10,666 nucleotides of DNA, taken from positions 1 through 10,666 of the forward strand of contig JAGUWT010000073.1 of the NCBI GenBank assembly GCA_020062205.1, in the 5' to 3' direction. Numbering within the stretch: position 1 is the stretch's first letter; each line of letters starts with the position of its first letter. Both the position numbers and the translations under genes were made by a program. The notes beneath the pieces are model-generated. The model was not told the origin of the DNA, searched no databases, and worked only from the letters and a program-made list of their open reading frames with translations. Source of the DNA: Thermodesulfovibrionales bacterium (lineage in GTDB: Bacteria; Nitrospirota; Thermodesulfovibrionia; Thermodesulfovibrionales; SM23-35). This document shows, piece after piece, positions 1-7,036 of this stretch.

Positions 1-296
1 AGCTTTTCAAGGATTTCATCCCTGAGTTCCTCGGTCACCCTTTCATCTGCATCAACACTGAGTACCCAGTCACAGCTTGTATGGCTTACAGCGATATTGC
101 GCAACTGGCCAAATCCCACAAATTCATGTTGAATAATCTTCTCTGTATATTCTCGGCATATCTCAACGGTTTTATCAGTGCTGAAGGAATCAAGGACAAC
201 AATCTCATCAGCCCACTTCACACTTTCAAGGCAGTCACGTATCTTTGTTTCCTCATTATAGGTGATTATGTATACTGAGATTTTCTTTCTATTCAA
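1..296 (-). CDS. Glycosyltransferase family 2, N-terminal part (cut by window edge)
   Basis: This is the first 98 codons of a GT-A fold glycosyltransferase of the WaaE/KdtX-like family 2 type; the rest lies left of the window. The translation opens LNRKKISVYIITYNEE, the usual first beta-strand and nucleotide-binding loop. ADEIVVLDSFSTDKT follows at residues 29-43, and the metal-binding DxD stands in VDADER at residues 81-86. The TTG at 294-296 is chosen as start because GGGAGG lies about 6 nt upstream of it; the frame stays open further upstream, so the start is not certain. Members transfer a sugar from a nucleotide-sugar donor to lipopolysaccharide core or other surface glycans at the inner face of the membrane. 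The neighbouring ugd, which makes UDP-glucuronate, fits an envelope-polysaccharide locus. Acceptor and donor cannot be read from this fragment. Confidence 0.85.
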   Translation of the reverse strand, partial: MNRKKISVYIITYNEETKIRDCLESVKWADEIVVLDSFSTDKTVEICREYTEKIIQHEFVGFGQLRNIAVSHTSCDWVLSVDADERVTEELRDEILEK

Positions 297-669
297 GAAC
301 TGCCTCCCTCGCTTCAATAGATATGTATTGATTCCATGCTGATAAATTATACCTGAGATGATTCAATGCGTATACTTGTTTTCACGTGTTCTTAAGTGAT
401 ACACTTTTAATTACAGACGAAAAAGGAACTTACTAAGAAGTTCATAAGTAAGGTCACGTTATATGTCATTCCCGCCCTGGCCTCGCTCTGCGAAGCAGGG
501 CAGGCTTGCCGGGAATCTTTCTGAACGATTTTGGACAAGCCAGAAGGATTGCGGACAAGCCGCAATGACAGAAATCATCGAAAGGATGTGATATTACTTG
601 TGGTCTTATTAGTAATTCATAAATAGTTGATCGACATAAGTTTGGAAATAAATAGGGTTAGGAGGGGCT
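297..669. other. Intergenic stretch between divergent glycosyltransferase and ugd
   Basis: I see no gene in these 373 bases. The left part is AT-rich and must hold the promoter of the leftward glycosyltransferase. A TATAAT (- strand, 346-351) lies about 50 bases before its start, but no convincing -35 accompanies it. The middle is a paired-hairpin repeat (465-569). To its right, TTGATC (627-632) and TAAATA (649-654), 16 bp apart, are a weak candidate promoter for ugd. Confidence 0.5.
465..569. repeat. Paired REP-like hairpin element, copy 1
   Basis: The element is bounded by GTCATTCCCG and the inverted end CCGCAATGAC. It contains two hairpins. The left one is long: ATTCCCG pairs with CGGGAAT around 468-516 and encloses GC-rich sequence. 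The right one is compact: ATTGCGG (548-554), loop ACAAG, CCGCAAT (560-566). The left hairpin is nearly identical, in inverse orientation, to the right end of the copy at 2032-2149. Such bipartite palindromes are typical of REP/BIME-type dispersed repeats, often mobilised by REP-associated tyrosine transposases. No such transposase is visible here. Confidence 0.8.
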
Positions 670-1971
670 ATGCATATTGGTATTATTGGAGCAGGGTATG
701 TCGGTCTTGTAACAGGAGCATGTTTTGCAGAATTCGGGGTATTTGTCACATGTGTTGATAAGGATAAGAAAAAGATTAAATCCCTAAAAAAAGGAACCGT
801 CCCCTTTTATGAGCCCAGACTTGAAGAGCTTGTACAGAGAAATACCAAAGAGGGAAGGCTCAATTTTACAACAAAGATTGCAGATGCTGTTGATTCTTCC
901 CTGGTTATATTCATAGCTGTTGGCACACCTCCAAGGGGTGACGGTTCAGCAGACCTGAAATATGTAGAAGAAGTCGCCAGGGAAATAGCCACTAACCTGA
1001 CTGGTTATAAGGTCATTGTCACCAAGAGCACAGTACCTGTCGGAACTGGTGATAGAATCAGGGAGATAATATCAAAGAATCTTAAAGAGAAGGTTAATTT
1101 CGATATCGTCTCAAACCCGGAGTTTCTCAGGGAAGGCTCTGCAATAGAAGATTTTATGAGACCAAACAGGGTCATTATTGGTACAGACAGTCAACAAGCT
1201 GTCGCAATAATCAAAGACCTCTATAAACCCCTCTATCTCATAGAGACACCATTTGTTATAACAAACATTAAAACCGCTGAACTCATTAAATATGCATCTA
1301 ACTCTTTTCTCGCAACAAAGATCTCTTTTATCAATGAGATCGCGAATCTCTGTGAACAGGTTGGTGCAGATGTCCACATGGTTGCAAAGGGGATGGGTCT
1401 TGACCAGAGGATAGGGCCAAAATTCCTTCATCCTGGCCCTGGTTTTGGTGGATCCTGTCTGCCAAAAGACATAACGGCACTTTTAAAGATAGCAGAAGAG
1501 CACGGTGTTCAGATCAGCATTGTTGATGCAGTGTTGAGGGCAAATGAGAAGCAAAGGGAAAATATGCTCAAAAAGATCAGGGATGCAATGGGTAATCTTA
1601 AAGGTAAGACAATCGCAATCCTTGGGCTTTCTTTCAAACCGAATACAAATGACCTCCGTGATGCCCCTTCTCTCTATATCATTCAAGAACTGTTGAAAGA
1701 GAAAGTAAAAATAAGGGCATACGATCCGGTTTCCATGAAGGATGCCGAGGGCATACTGCCTGAAGTAAAATACTGCAAAGACCCATATGATGCTGTCAAG
1801 GGCGCTGATGCACTTGTAATCATTACAGAATGGAACCAGTTCAGGAACCTCGAACTTGATAGACTGAGGAATCTCCTCAAAGAACCCTTTTTCTTTGATC
1901 TGAGAAACATATACGACCCACAGAGACTCAGGGGAAAGGGATTTAGATATTTCTGTGTAGGTCGAGTTTAG
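670..1971 (+). CDS. ugd: UDP-glucose 6-dehydrogenase
   Basis: Cytosolic enzyme that oxidises UDP-glucose to UDP-glucuronate with two NAD+, supplying uronic acids or their derivatives for capsule, lipopolysaccharide or exopolysaccharide. The 433-residue length is normal for bacterial Ugd. The N-terminal Rossmann domain starts with GIIGAGYVGL (residues 4-13) and ends its first strand pair at VDKDKK. STVPVGT (120-126) and EFLREGSA (151-158) line the active site. The central helix carries Lys207 and Asn211, and the catalytic cysteine is Cys263 in GFGGSCLPKD. The C-terminal UDP-binding domain includes GLSFKPNTNDLRDAPS. GGAGGGG lies just before the ATG. The gene stands alone between two inverted repeat elements. 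Its nearest partner is the divergent glycosyltransferase, consistent with a surface-sugar role. The family also contains UDP-N-acetyl-mannosamine and GDP-mannose dehydrogenases, but motif detail and length favour Ugd. Confidence 0.93.
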   Translation: MHIGIIGAGYVGLVTGACFAEFGVFVTCVDKDKKKIKSLKKGTVPFYEPRLEELVQRNTKEGRLNFTTKIADAVDSSLVIFIAVGTPPRGDGSADLKYVEEVAREIATNLTGYKVIVTKSTVPVGTGDRIREIISKNLKEKVNFDIVSNPEFLREGSAIEDFMRPNRVIIGTDSQQAVAIIKDLYKPLYLIETPFVITNIKTAELIKYASNSFLATKISFINEIANLCEQVGADVHMVAKGMGLDQRIGPKFLHPGPGFGGSCLPKDITALLKIAEEHGVQISIVDAVLRANEKQRENMLKKIRDAMGNLKGKTIAILGLSFKPNTNDLRDAPSLYIIQELLKEKVKIRAYDPVSMKDAEGILPEVKYCKDPYDAVKGADALVIITEWNQFRNLELDRLRNLLKEPFFFDLRNIYDPQRLRGKGFRYFCVGRV

Positions 1972-2031
1972 AAATGGGCTCTTCAGACTTTTTGTGGATA
2001 TTTTAACAACAAATGGCGCAAAAACCTGTTT

Positions 2032-2149
2032 GTCATTCCGACTTGTTCGGAATCTTTCTTCAGATTGCTTCGTTTCTTTAATATACCTTTCAGAAGGATT
2101 CCCGACAAGCCTGCCCTGCTTCGCAGAGCGAGGCCAGGGCGGGAATGAC
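2032..2149. repeat. Paired REP-like hairpin element, copy 2 (inverted relative to copy 1)
   Basis: Ends are GTCATTCCGA and CGGGAATGAC. The left hairpin is compact: ATTCCGA, loop CTTGT, TCGGAAT. The right hairpin is long: ATTCCCG near 2098 pairs with CGGGAAT near 2146 and encloses an inner pairing of GCCCTG with CAGGGC. The right ~60 bases, read on the - strand, match copy 1 from about 464 to 523 with only a couple of differences. The centres of the two copies differ in length and sequence. The element lies between ugd and smpB and could act as a 3'-end stabiliser or terminator for ugd mRNA. Confidence 0.8.
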
Positions 2150-2195
2150 ATACAGGGAGCCATAATTCCACACAATCCCCTGAAGAACCAGAAAA

Positions 2196-2204
2196 TGTTA
2201 TAAT
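2196..2204 (+). promoter_or_regulatory. Candidate extended -10 promoter of smpB
   Basis: TG, one base, then a perfect TATAAT (2199-2204). No recognisable -35 hexamer stands 16-18 bp upstream, which an extended -10 can tolerate. Transcription would begin about at the smpB ATG (2210). The surroundings are AT-rich, so a chance match is possible. Confidence 0.45.
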
Positions 2205-2209
2205 AATAA

Positions 2210-2653
2210 ATGAAGGTTGTCTGTCAAAACAGAAAGGCATTTCATGACTACTCTATAGAGGAAACCTTAGAGGCAGGAATTGCCCTCTTAGGAACAGAGA
2301 TTAAATCTCTCAGGGAAGGAAGGGCAAACCTGAAGGATAGTTATGTAATTGTTAAAGATGCTGAGGGTTTTCTGCTCAACTGCCACATTAGTCCTTATAG
2401 TCATGGAAACATTATGAATCACGATCCATTGAGGATGAGGAAGCTCCTTCTTCACCGGAAAGAGATAGACAGGCTGGCTGGTAAGGCAGCGACAAAGGGA
2501 TTTTCACTCATCCCTTTAAAAATATACTTCAAAGGGCCTTTTGCAAAGGTTGAGATTGGTCTTGCAAGGGGGAAGAAACTCTTTGAAAAAAGAGATGCAA
2601 TAAAGGAGAGAGAGGCCCGGAGAGAGATCGAAAGGGCTATGAAAAACAAGTAA
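2210..2653 (+). CDS. smpB: SsrA-binding protein SmpB
   Basis: Small basic RNA-binding protein that binds the tRNA-like domain of tmRNA and delivers it with EF-Tu to ribosomes stalled on broken mRNAs. At 147 residues it has the family length. Motifs in order are QNRKAFHDY (6-14), GTEIKSLREGRANLKDSY (28-45), HISPYSHGN (59-67), HDPLRMRKLLLH (71-82) and GLARGKKLFEKRDAIKER (117-134). The C-terminal tail is lysine- and arginine-rich and becomes helical in the mRNA channel in characterised relatives. The start agrees with the conserved N-terminus, yet no Shine-Dalgarno precedes it: the upstream bases are TATAATAATAA, so the mRNA may be leaderless. The tmRNA gene lies 70 bp downstream on the same strand, so the two partners of the rescue system are adjacent and may share transcripts. 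Confidence 0.96.
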   Translation: MKVVCQNRKAFHDYSIEETLEAGIALLGTEIKSLREGRANLKDSYVIVKDAEGFLLNCHISPYSHGNIMNHDPLRMRKLLLHRKEIDRLAGKAATKGFSLIPLKIYFKGPFAKVEIGLARGKKLFEKRDAIKEREARREIERAMKNK

Positions 2654-2667
2654 GCAGAAGGCGATAA

Positions 2668-2720
2668 GCAGTAGGCAGCTTTTTTACTGCTTGCTGCTTT
2701 CTGTTTACTGCATACTGAAA
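2668..2720. repeat. AGCAGTA-type repeat and hairpin between smpB and ssrA
   Basis: AAGCAGTA and its complement TACTGCTT enclose GGCAGCTTTTT. More imperfect copies of GCAG/CTGC words follow up to the tmRNA start. Strings of this kind are common low-complexity dispersed repeats. The hairpin might attenuate smpB transcription. CATACT at 2711-2716 sits at the right distance to be a -10 box for tmRNA, but its -35 is unconvincing. Confidence 0.45.
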
Positions 2721-2723
2721 AAA

Positions 2724-3073
2724 GGGGGCGAAAGGGCTCGACGGGGGTTATGAGGCTCAGGTAGCATGTCGTGGCGCCGTCACCACGCAAAAAGACGGAA
2801 ACAAACACAAAAGCCAATAACGAACTGGCACTCGCTGCTTAATTAACTAAGCAGCCGCTGCCCTGAAATTGCCTGTGTTTCAGGGGACAGCGTCGGCAAG
2901 CAGACTGGCCTTAAGGAGCTTCTCCCGACCTTAAGGTAAGAATAAGGGGGATGGGATAATGAAAAGCCTGTCTGTTGGCGGTTCATTATCCGAGACTGAA
3001 AAAACAGAATACACATGTAGAAGCCTGAGTGTAGTGCTTTCGGACGCGGGTTCAATTCCCGCCGCCTCCACCA
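2724..3073 (+). ncRNA. ssrA: Transfer-messenger RNA (tmRNA)
   Basis: One-piece tmRNA of 350 nt. The 5' end GGGGGCG pairs with CGCCTCC near the 3' end (3063-3069; one G-U), followed by A and an encoded CCA. CTCGACGGGGG near the start and GGTTCAATTCCC in the T arm are the hallmark tRNA-like segments. The tag reading frame runs through GCC AAT AAC GAA CTG GCA CTC GCT GCT to tandem in-frame stops (TAA TTAAC TAA region), giving ANNELALAA, with the LALAA ending that directs ClpXP-type proteolysis. The resume codon cannot be fixed: the same frame extends upstream through ACA AAC ACA AAA, so the tag could be longer than nine residues. Pairing segments for pseudoknots follow the stop. Adjacent smpB supplies its protein partner. 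Confidence 0.96.
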
Positions 3074-3105
3074 TTTAGTACTAATACAGTTAACCACAGA
3101 GAACA

Positions 3106-3148
3106 CAGAGGACACAGAGAAAAAATCTCTGTATCCTCTGTGGCTTTT
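3106..3148 (+). terminator. Hairpin terminator after tmRNA
   Basis: A 15-bp stem with one mismatch (arms 3106-3120 and 3126-3140) closes a five-A loop and is followed by TGGCTTTT. The CACAGAG words repeat further upstream, resembling a widespread dispersed CACAGAG repeat. It is well placed to end ssrA transcription before folP. Confidence 0.65.
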
Positions 3149-3173
3149 AAAATGCATTTTTAGGATTTGAAGA

Positions 3174-4022
3174 ATGAAACTTATATGGGCTGATTTCTGC
3201 CTTGATTTTTCGCAAAAGACCTATATCATGGGAATCCTGAATGTCACGCCGGATTCCTTTTCTGATGGTGGTCTACATTTTGACAGGTCTGCTGCAATTG
3301 AAAGGGCATACCAAATGGTTGAAGAAGGCGCTGATATCATTGATGTTGGAGGTGAATCAACAAGGCCTGGCTCGGAACCCGTCACTATCGAGGAAGAGCT
3401 AAGACGCACGATACCTGTTATTGAGGCAATTGCAAAGGAGTTTAAGGTCCCCATATCCATTGATACATACAAATCAGAAATTGCAAAAAAGGCACTCGAC
3501 GCAGGTGCATCCATGGTAAATGACATAAGCAGATTACGGTTTGACCCCAGGATGCCAGAGGTTGTTTCTGAATACAAGGTTCCTGTGGTTATTATGCACA
3601 TAAAAGGCACTCCACGAAACATGCAGCAGAATCCTGTCTATAAGGCATTAATACCTGAGATAATGGATTCCCTCAGGGCCGGTATAAGGTTAGCAATAAG
3701 CACAGGAATATCCGAAGATAAGATAGTAATTGATCCTGGTATAGGCTTTGGCAAGACATTTGACCATAACCTTGAGGTAATAAATAACCTGAAAGAATTC
3801 ACCCTTTTAGAGAAACCAATCCTGATAGGTCCTTCAAGAAAAGCATTCATAGGTAAAATCCTCGGAGATGTACCAGTAACAGAGCGGCTTGAAGGCACTT
3901 CAGCAGCAGTCGCTGTCTCTATCATGCATGGTGCAAATATAATCCGTGTTCATGATGTGAAAGAGATGGCAAGGGTTGCAAAGGTAGTGGATGCCATCAA
4001 GAGTGAAAAGGTGTTACAATAG
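3174..4022 (+). CDS. folP: Dihydropteroate synthase
   Basis: Folate-biosynthesis enzyme that joins 6-hydroxymethyl-7,8-dihydropterin diphosphate to p-aminobenzoate to form dihydropteroate; cytosolic TIM barrel and the sulfonamide target. At 282 residues it is complete. The family loops appear in order: MGILNVTPDSFSDGG (19-33), with Asn23 for metal and diphosphate; GGESTRPG (59-66); SIDTYKS (95-101); VNDISR (115-120); DPGIGFGKT (187-195); GPSRKAFIGK (219-228); and IRVHDV (257-262). A short AGGA stands about 8 nt before the ATG. It follows the tmRNA terminator, and I see no clear promoter, so read-through is possible. The next gene, metK, begins 101 bp later. Folate supplies the methyl groups used for methionine, so the order folP-metK-ahcY is metabolically coherent. 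Confidence 0.95.
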   Translation: MKLIWADFCLDFSQKTYIMGILNVTPDSFSDGGLHFDRSAAIERAYQMVEEGADIIDVGGESTRPGSEPVTIEEELRRTIPVIEAIAKEFKVPISIDTYKSEIAKKALDAGASMVNDISRLRFDPRMPEVVSEYKVPVVIMHIKGTPRNMQQNPVYKALIPEIMDSLRAGIRLAISTGISEDKIVIDPGIGFGKTFDHNLEVINNLKEFTLLEKPILIGPSRKAFIGKILGDVPVTERLEGTSAAVAVSIMHGANIIRVHDVKEMARVAKVVDAIKSEKVLQ

Positions 4023-4052
4023 TCAATTAACAATTTACCATTAGCAATGCAA

Positions 4053-4081
4053 AATTATCATCTCATTTTGACATGATAATT
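4053..4081. repeat. Perfect AT-rich hairpin in the folP-metK gap
   Basis: AATTATCAT (4053-4061) and ATGATAATT (4073-4081) form a perfect 9-bp inverted repeat around an 11-nt loop. A T-rich run follows at 4093-4099. It could weakly terminate folP transcription or be an operator, since it overlaps the proposed -35 of metK. Surrounding ATTAACAATT words look like a common dispersed AT repeat. Confidence 0.5.
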
Positions 4082-4094
4082 GTCCATTGATAAT
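4068..4094 (+). promoter_or_regulatory. Candidate metK promoter
   Basis: TTGACA (4068-4073) and GATAAT (4089-4094) are separated by 15 bp, at the short end of the sigma-70 range. This would give a leader of about 23 nt holding only the strong AGGAGGTGA ribosome site (4112-4120). The leader is too short for a SAM riboswitch. Confidence 0.45.
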
Positions 4095-4123
4095 TTTTAC
4101 TTAAAAAATACAGGAGGTGACGG

Positions 4124-5275
4124 ATGTTAGGGAAAAACTATTTCTTTACGTCGGAGTCGGTAACAGAGGGACATCCGGATAAGGTTGCAGATCAGATCTC
4201 GGATGCAGTGTTAGATTCGATCATTGCGAAGGATATGTTTGCAAGGGTCGCTTGTGAGACACTCGTAACAACAGGCCTGGCTTTTGTAGCTGGTGAGATC
4301 ACAACAAACTGTTATGTTGAGATCCCGGATATTGTGAGAGAAACCATTAAAGAGATTGGTTATACAAGGGCAAAATATGGTTTTGATTATGAAACATGTG
4401 CGGTTATTACCTCTATTCATGAACAGTCCTCTGACATTGCTATGGGTGTTGATATAGGAGGCGCCGGTGACCAGGGTCTGATGTTCGGATTTGCATGTAA
4501 TGAGACCGAAGAGCTTATGCCTCTTCCCATTTTACTTGCACATAAGCTTGCCATGAGATTAGCAGACGTCAGAAAGAAGGATATCCTCGGTTACTTAAGG
4601 CCTGACGGTAAGACACAGGTAACCGTTGAGTATAGAGACAGTAAACCGTTTAGAATAGACAGCATTGTTATTTCAACCCAGCACAGCCCTGAACTTACCC
4701 TGAAAGAAATACGGGAAGATATTATCGAAAAGGTTATCAAACCTATAGTACCTGCAGAGCTTCTTGATGAGGAGCATATTCAATACTACGTAAATCCAAC
4801 AGGCCGTTTTGTTGTAGGAGGCCCGATGGGCGACACAGGGCTTACAGGCAGAAAGATCATTGTTGATAGTTATGGAGGAGTCGGCAGCCATGGTGGCGGT
4901 TGCTTCTCTGGAAAGGATCCGACAAAGGTAGACAGGTCAGGTTCTTACATGGCGAGATATATCGCAAAAAATATTGTTGCAGCCGGAATCGCTGAAAGGG
5001 TTCAAGTACAGATAGCGTATGCCATTGGCGTACCTGAACCTGTATCCGTACTCGCCGAGACATTCGAAACAGGCAAGATACCACGTGAGGATATAGTAAA
5101 GATTATACGAAAGAACTTTAACCTTACACCAAAGGGTATGATAGATACCCTGAATCTCAGGAGACCTATCTTTAAAAAGACCGCAGTATACGGCCATTTC
5201 GGAAGGAATGACCCTGATTTTACATGGGAGAAGACAGATATGGCAGAGACCCTCAAGAAAGAAGCAGGGCTTTAA
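4124..5275 (+). CDS. metK: S-adenosylmethionine synthetase
   Basis: Makes S-adenosylmethionine from methionine and ATP, releasing phosphate and diphosphate; cytosolic oligomer. All family signatures are present across 383 residues: ESVTEGHPDKVADQISDA (11-28) with the catalytic His17; GAGDQGLMFGFACNE (113-127), the hexapeptide motif; and GGGCFSGKDPTKVDRSGSY (257-275), the phosphate-binding loop. Length matches the bacterial norm. The residue before FSGKD is Cys260 where Escherichia coli has Ala, an ordinary variant. The start is fixed by AGGAGGTGA, nearly the full complement of the 16S 3' end, 3 nt before the ATG. ahcY follows 64 bp downstream, so the two key steps of the SAM cycle are probably co-transcribed. 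No riboswitch is seen upstream. Confidence 0.97.
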   Translation: MLGKNYFFTSESVTEGHPDKVADQISDAVLDSIIAKDMFARVACETLVTTGLAFVAGEITTNCYVEIPDIVRETIKEIGYTRAKYGFDYETCAVITSIHEQSSDIAMGVDIGGAGDQGLMFGFACNETEELMPLPILLAHKLAMRLADVRKKDILGYLRPDGKTQVTVEYRDSKPFRIDSIVISTQHSPELTLKEIREDIIEKVIKPIVPAELLDEEHIQYYVNPTGRFVVGGPMGDTGLTGRKIIVDSYGGVGSHGGGCFSGKDPTKVDRSGSYMARYIAKNIVAAGIAERVQVQIAYAIGVPEPVSVLAETFETGKIPREDIVKIIRKNFNLTPKGMIDTLNLRRPIFKKTAVYGHFGRNDPDFTWEKTDMAETLKKEAGL

Positions 5276-5339
5276 ACAGTGAATAGTAAAAAAAACTGAC
5301 ACTGACACTAATTGACTGATACCAAACTTTGGAGGATAT

Positions 5340-6596
5340 ATGGTAAAGTATGACATTAAGGATATTCATTTAGCTGCAAAGGGTAAACTCCGCATGGAGT
5401 GGGCTGCACAGGAGATGCCGGTACTGAGAAAGATTGCTGAACGATTTCAACGGGAAAAACCCCTGAAAGGGTTCAGAATATCTGCATGCCTGCATGTTAC
5501 AACAGAGACAGCAAACCTCATGGAAACCCTGACAGCAGGTGGCGCAGAGGTCTCGCTTTGTGCTTCCAACCCCTTAAGTACACAGGATGATGTTGCCGCT
5601 TCCCTTGTACAATTTTCTAAGATCCCGGTTTTTGCGATAAAAGGTGAAGATAACAAAACCTATTACAGACATATTCATGATGCACTTTCATTGAAACCTC
5701 ATATTACAATGGACGATGGTGCAGACCTTGTTTCCACGCTCCATAAACAGAGGAAAGGATTAAAGGATGTTATAGGCGGTACCGAGGAGACAACAACAGG
5801 TGTCATCAGACTTCGGGCAATGGCTGAAAACGGTGTTCTCCAATATCCAATCATAGCAGTCAATGATGCCTATACAAAGTTCCTTTTTGATAACCGCTAT
5901 GGTACAGGCCAGTCTACAATTGATGGAATCATGAGGGCTACGAACAGGCTCATTGCAGGCTCTCTCTTTGTTGTATCAGGTTACGGATGGTGTGGGAAAG
6001 GCATAGCTATGAGGGCAAAGGGGATGGGTGCACGGGTCATTATTACAGAGGTAGACCCCCTGAGAGGGCTTGAGGCAACAATGGATGGATTCGAGTTAAT
6101 GACTATGAGAGAGGCTGCAAAGATAGGGGATATCTTTGTTACAGCAACCGGAGACGTTCATGTGATTTCAAAGAAATGTCTTACCCTGATGAAAGACGGT
6201 GCAATCGTGTGTAATTCAGGCCATTTTAATGTTGAGATATCCATAGATGATCTTAAAAAGCTATCCAGGAAGAGAAGGATTATAAGAGACTTTGTCGAGG
6301 AATACACCCTGAAGAATAATCGGAGGATCTACCTTCTTGGCGAAGGAAGGCTTATTAATCTGGCTTCTGCAGAAGGACATCCTTCTGCAGTAATGGATAT
6401 GAGCTTTGCAAACCAAGCACTTTGTGCTGAGCATATCGTAAAGAATTATAAAGGATTGGATAAAAGGGTCTACCGTGTTCCAGAGGAGATCGATAAAGAG
6501 ATTGCGCGACTCAAGCTCAAGGCAATGGGTATCAAAATAGATACATTGAGCAAGGAACAGAAAAAATATCTTACGAGTTGGGAGATGGGGACATAA
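5340..6596 (+). CDS. ahcY: Adenosylhomocysteinase (S-adenosylhomocysteine hydrolase)
   Basis: Splits S-adenosylhomocysteine, the product of SAM-dependent methylation, into adenosine and homocysteine using tightly bound NAD. The 418-residue protein has the substrate motifs CLHVTTET (50-57, His52), MDDGADL (124-130), GGTEETTTG (146-154, Glu150) and NDAYTKFLFDNRYGTGQS (175-192, Lys180 and Asp184). The NAD loop GYGWCGKG stands at 214-221, and CNSGHF and EGHPSAVMDMSF follow. It belongs to the short class without the ~40-residue insert. It ends at KKYLTSWEMGT and lacks the usual C-terminal PDHYRY tail that helps bind NAD across subunits. Archaeal and Thermotoga-type enzymes share that short tail. 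GGAGGA lies 3 nt before the ATG. Some archaeal relatives act on S-inosylhomocysteine, so the exact substrate is inferred. Confidence 0.93.
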   Translation: MVKYDIKDIHLAAKGKLRMEWAAQEMPVLRKIAERFQREKPLKGFRISACLHVTTETANLMETLTAGGAEVSLCASNPLSTQDDVAASLVQFSKIPVFAIKGEDNKTYYRHIHDALSLKPHITMDDGADLVSTLHKQRKGLKDVIGGTEETTTGVIRLRAMAENGVLQYPIIAVNDAYTKFLFDNRYGTGQSTIDGIMRATNRLIAGSLFVVSGYGWCGKGIAMRAKGMGARVIITEVDPLRGLEATMDGFELMTMREAAKIGDIFVTATGDVHVISKKCLTLMKDGAIVCNSGHFNVEISIDDLKKLSRKRRIIRDFVEEYTLKNNRRIYLLGEGRLINLASAEGHPSAVMDMSFANQALCAEHIVKNYKGLDKRVYRVPEEIDKEIARLKLKAMGIKIDTLSKEQKKYLTSWEMGT

Positions 6597-6598
6597 CA

Positions 6599-7036
6599 AT
6601 GAAGGGCAGAGTAGTTTCTATCAATATCAGCGCCAAAAAGAGTGTACGGAAGAAGCCCATCAAAGAGGCTGAGATAAAGACAGATTTTGGCATCGAGGGC
6701 GATGCGCATGCTTCCTCTCAATGGCACAGGCAGGTGAGCCTCTTAGCGCTTGAAAGTATTCAAAAGATGCAAGCCTTGGGCCTTAAGGTTAAACCTGGTG
6801 ATTTTGCAGAGAATATCACGACAGAAGGGATAGACCTGCTTAAACTTCCTATTGGCACAAAGATGACCATTGGAAAAGATATTGAGGTTGAGGTAAGCCA
6901 GATAGGCAAGGAATGCCACACGCGATGTAGTATTTACTACCAGGCAGGGGATTGTATTATGCCAAAAGAAGGAATCTTTGTGAAGGTTCTCAAGGGCGGC
7001 AAGATTAAAGAAGGAGACCCGATCATAGTAGGATGA
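6599..7036 (+). CDS. MOSC-domain protein
   Basis: A 145-residue stand-alone MOSC domain. MOSC domains occur at the C-terminus of molybdenum-cofactor sulfurases and in small proteins such as YiiM, and are thought to bind Moco or carry sulfur on a cysteine. Visible features are a beta-strand start KGRVVSINIS, GIEGDAHAS (31-39), the family motif GDFAENITTEGIDL (67-80), and a cysteine cluster in GKECHTRC (103-110) with Cys119 beyond. The ATG at 6599 is preferred over one at 6578: it follows the ahcY stop by 2 bp, matches the family's N-terminus and has GGGGA about 9 nt upstream. The 3' end overlaps mogA by 4 bp (ATGA), so translation is coupled. MOSC next to MogA is a known association and points to molybdenum-cofactor handling. 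The precise substrate is unknown. Confidence 0.85.
   Translation: MKGRVVSINISAKKSVRKKPIKEAEIKTDFGIEGDAHASSQWHRQVSLLALESIQKMQALGLKVKPGDFAENITTEGIDLLKLPIGTKMTIGKDIEVEVSQIGKECHTRCSIYYQAGDCIMPKEGIFVKVLKGGKIKEGDPIIVG

Noticed and set aside
81..278. 65-codon open frame on the + strand at the left edge
   Set aside because: It is antisense to the clearly recognisable glycosyltransferase.
1483..2240. Long - strand open frames across the ugd end and the second repeat element
   Set aside because: They run through ugd in antisense and through a repeat, with no family resemblance; ugd explains the region.
2843..3157. Open frame of 104 codons on the - strand
   Set aside because: It is antisense to the tmRNA, and its RRELNPRPK stretch is a typical false translation of the tmRNA 3' domain.
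4023..4123. SAM riboswitch upstream of metK
   Set aside because: The leader after the candidate promoter is only about 20-30 nt, and the gap lacks the helices of any SAM riboswitch class I know.
5276..5339. Separate ahcY promoter with CTGACA repeats
   Set aside because: The CTGACACTGACA words have no -10 box at a fitting distance; co-transcription with metK is simpler.
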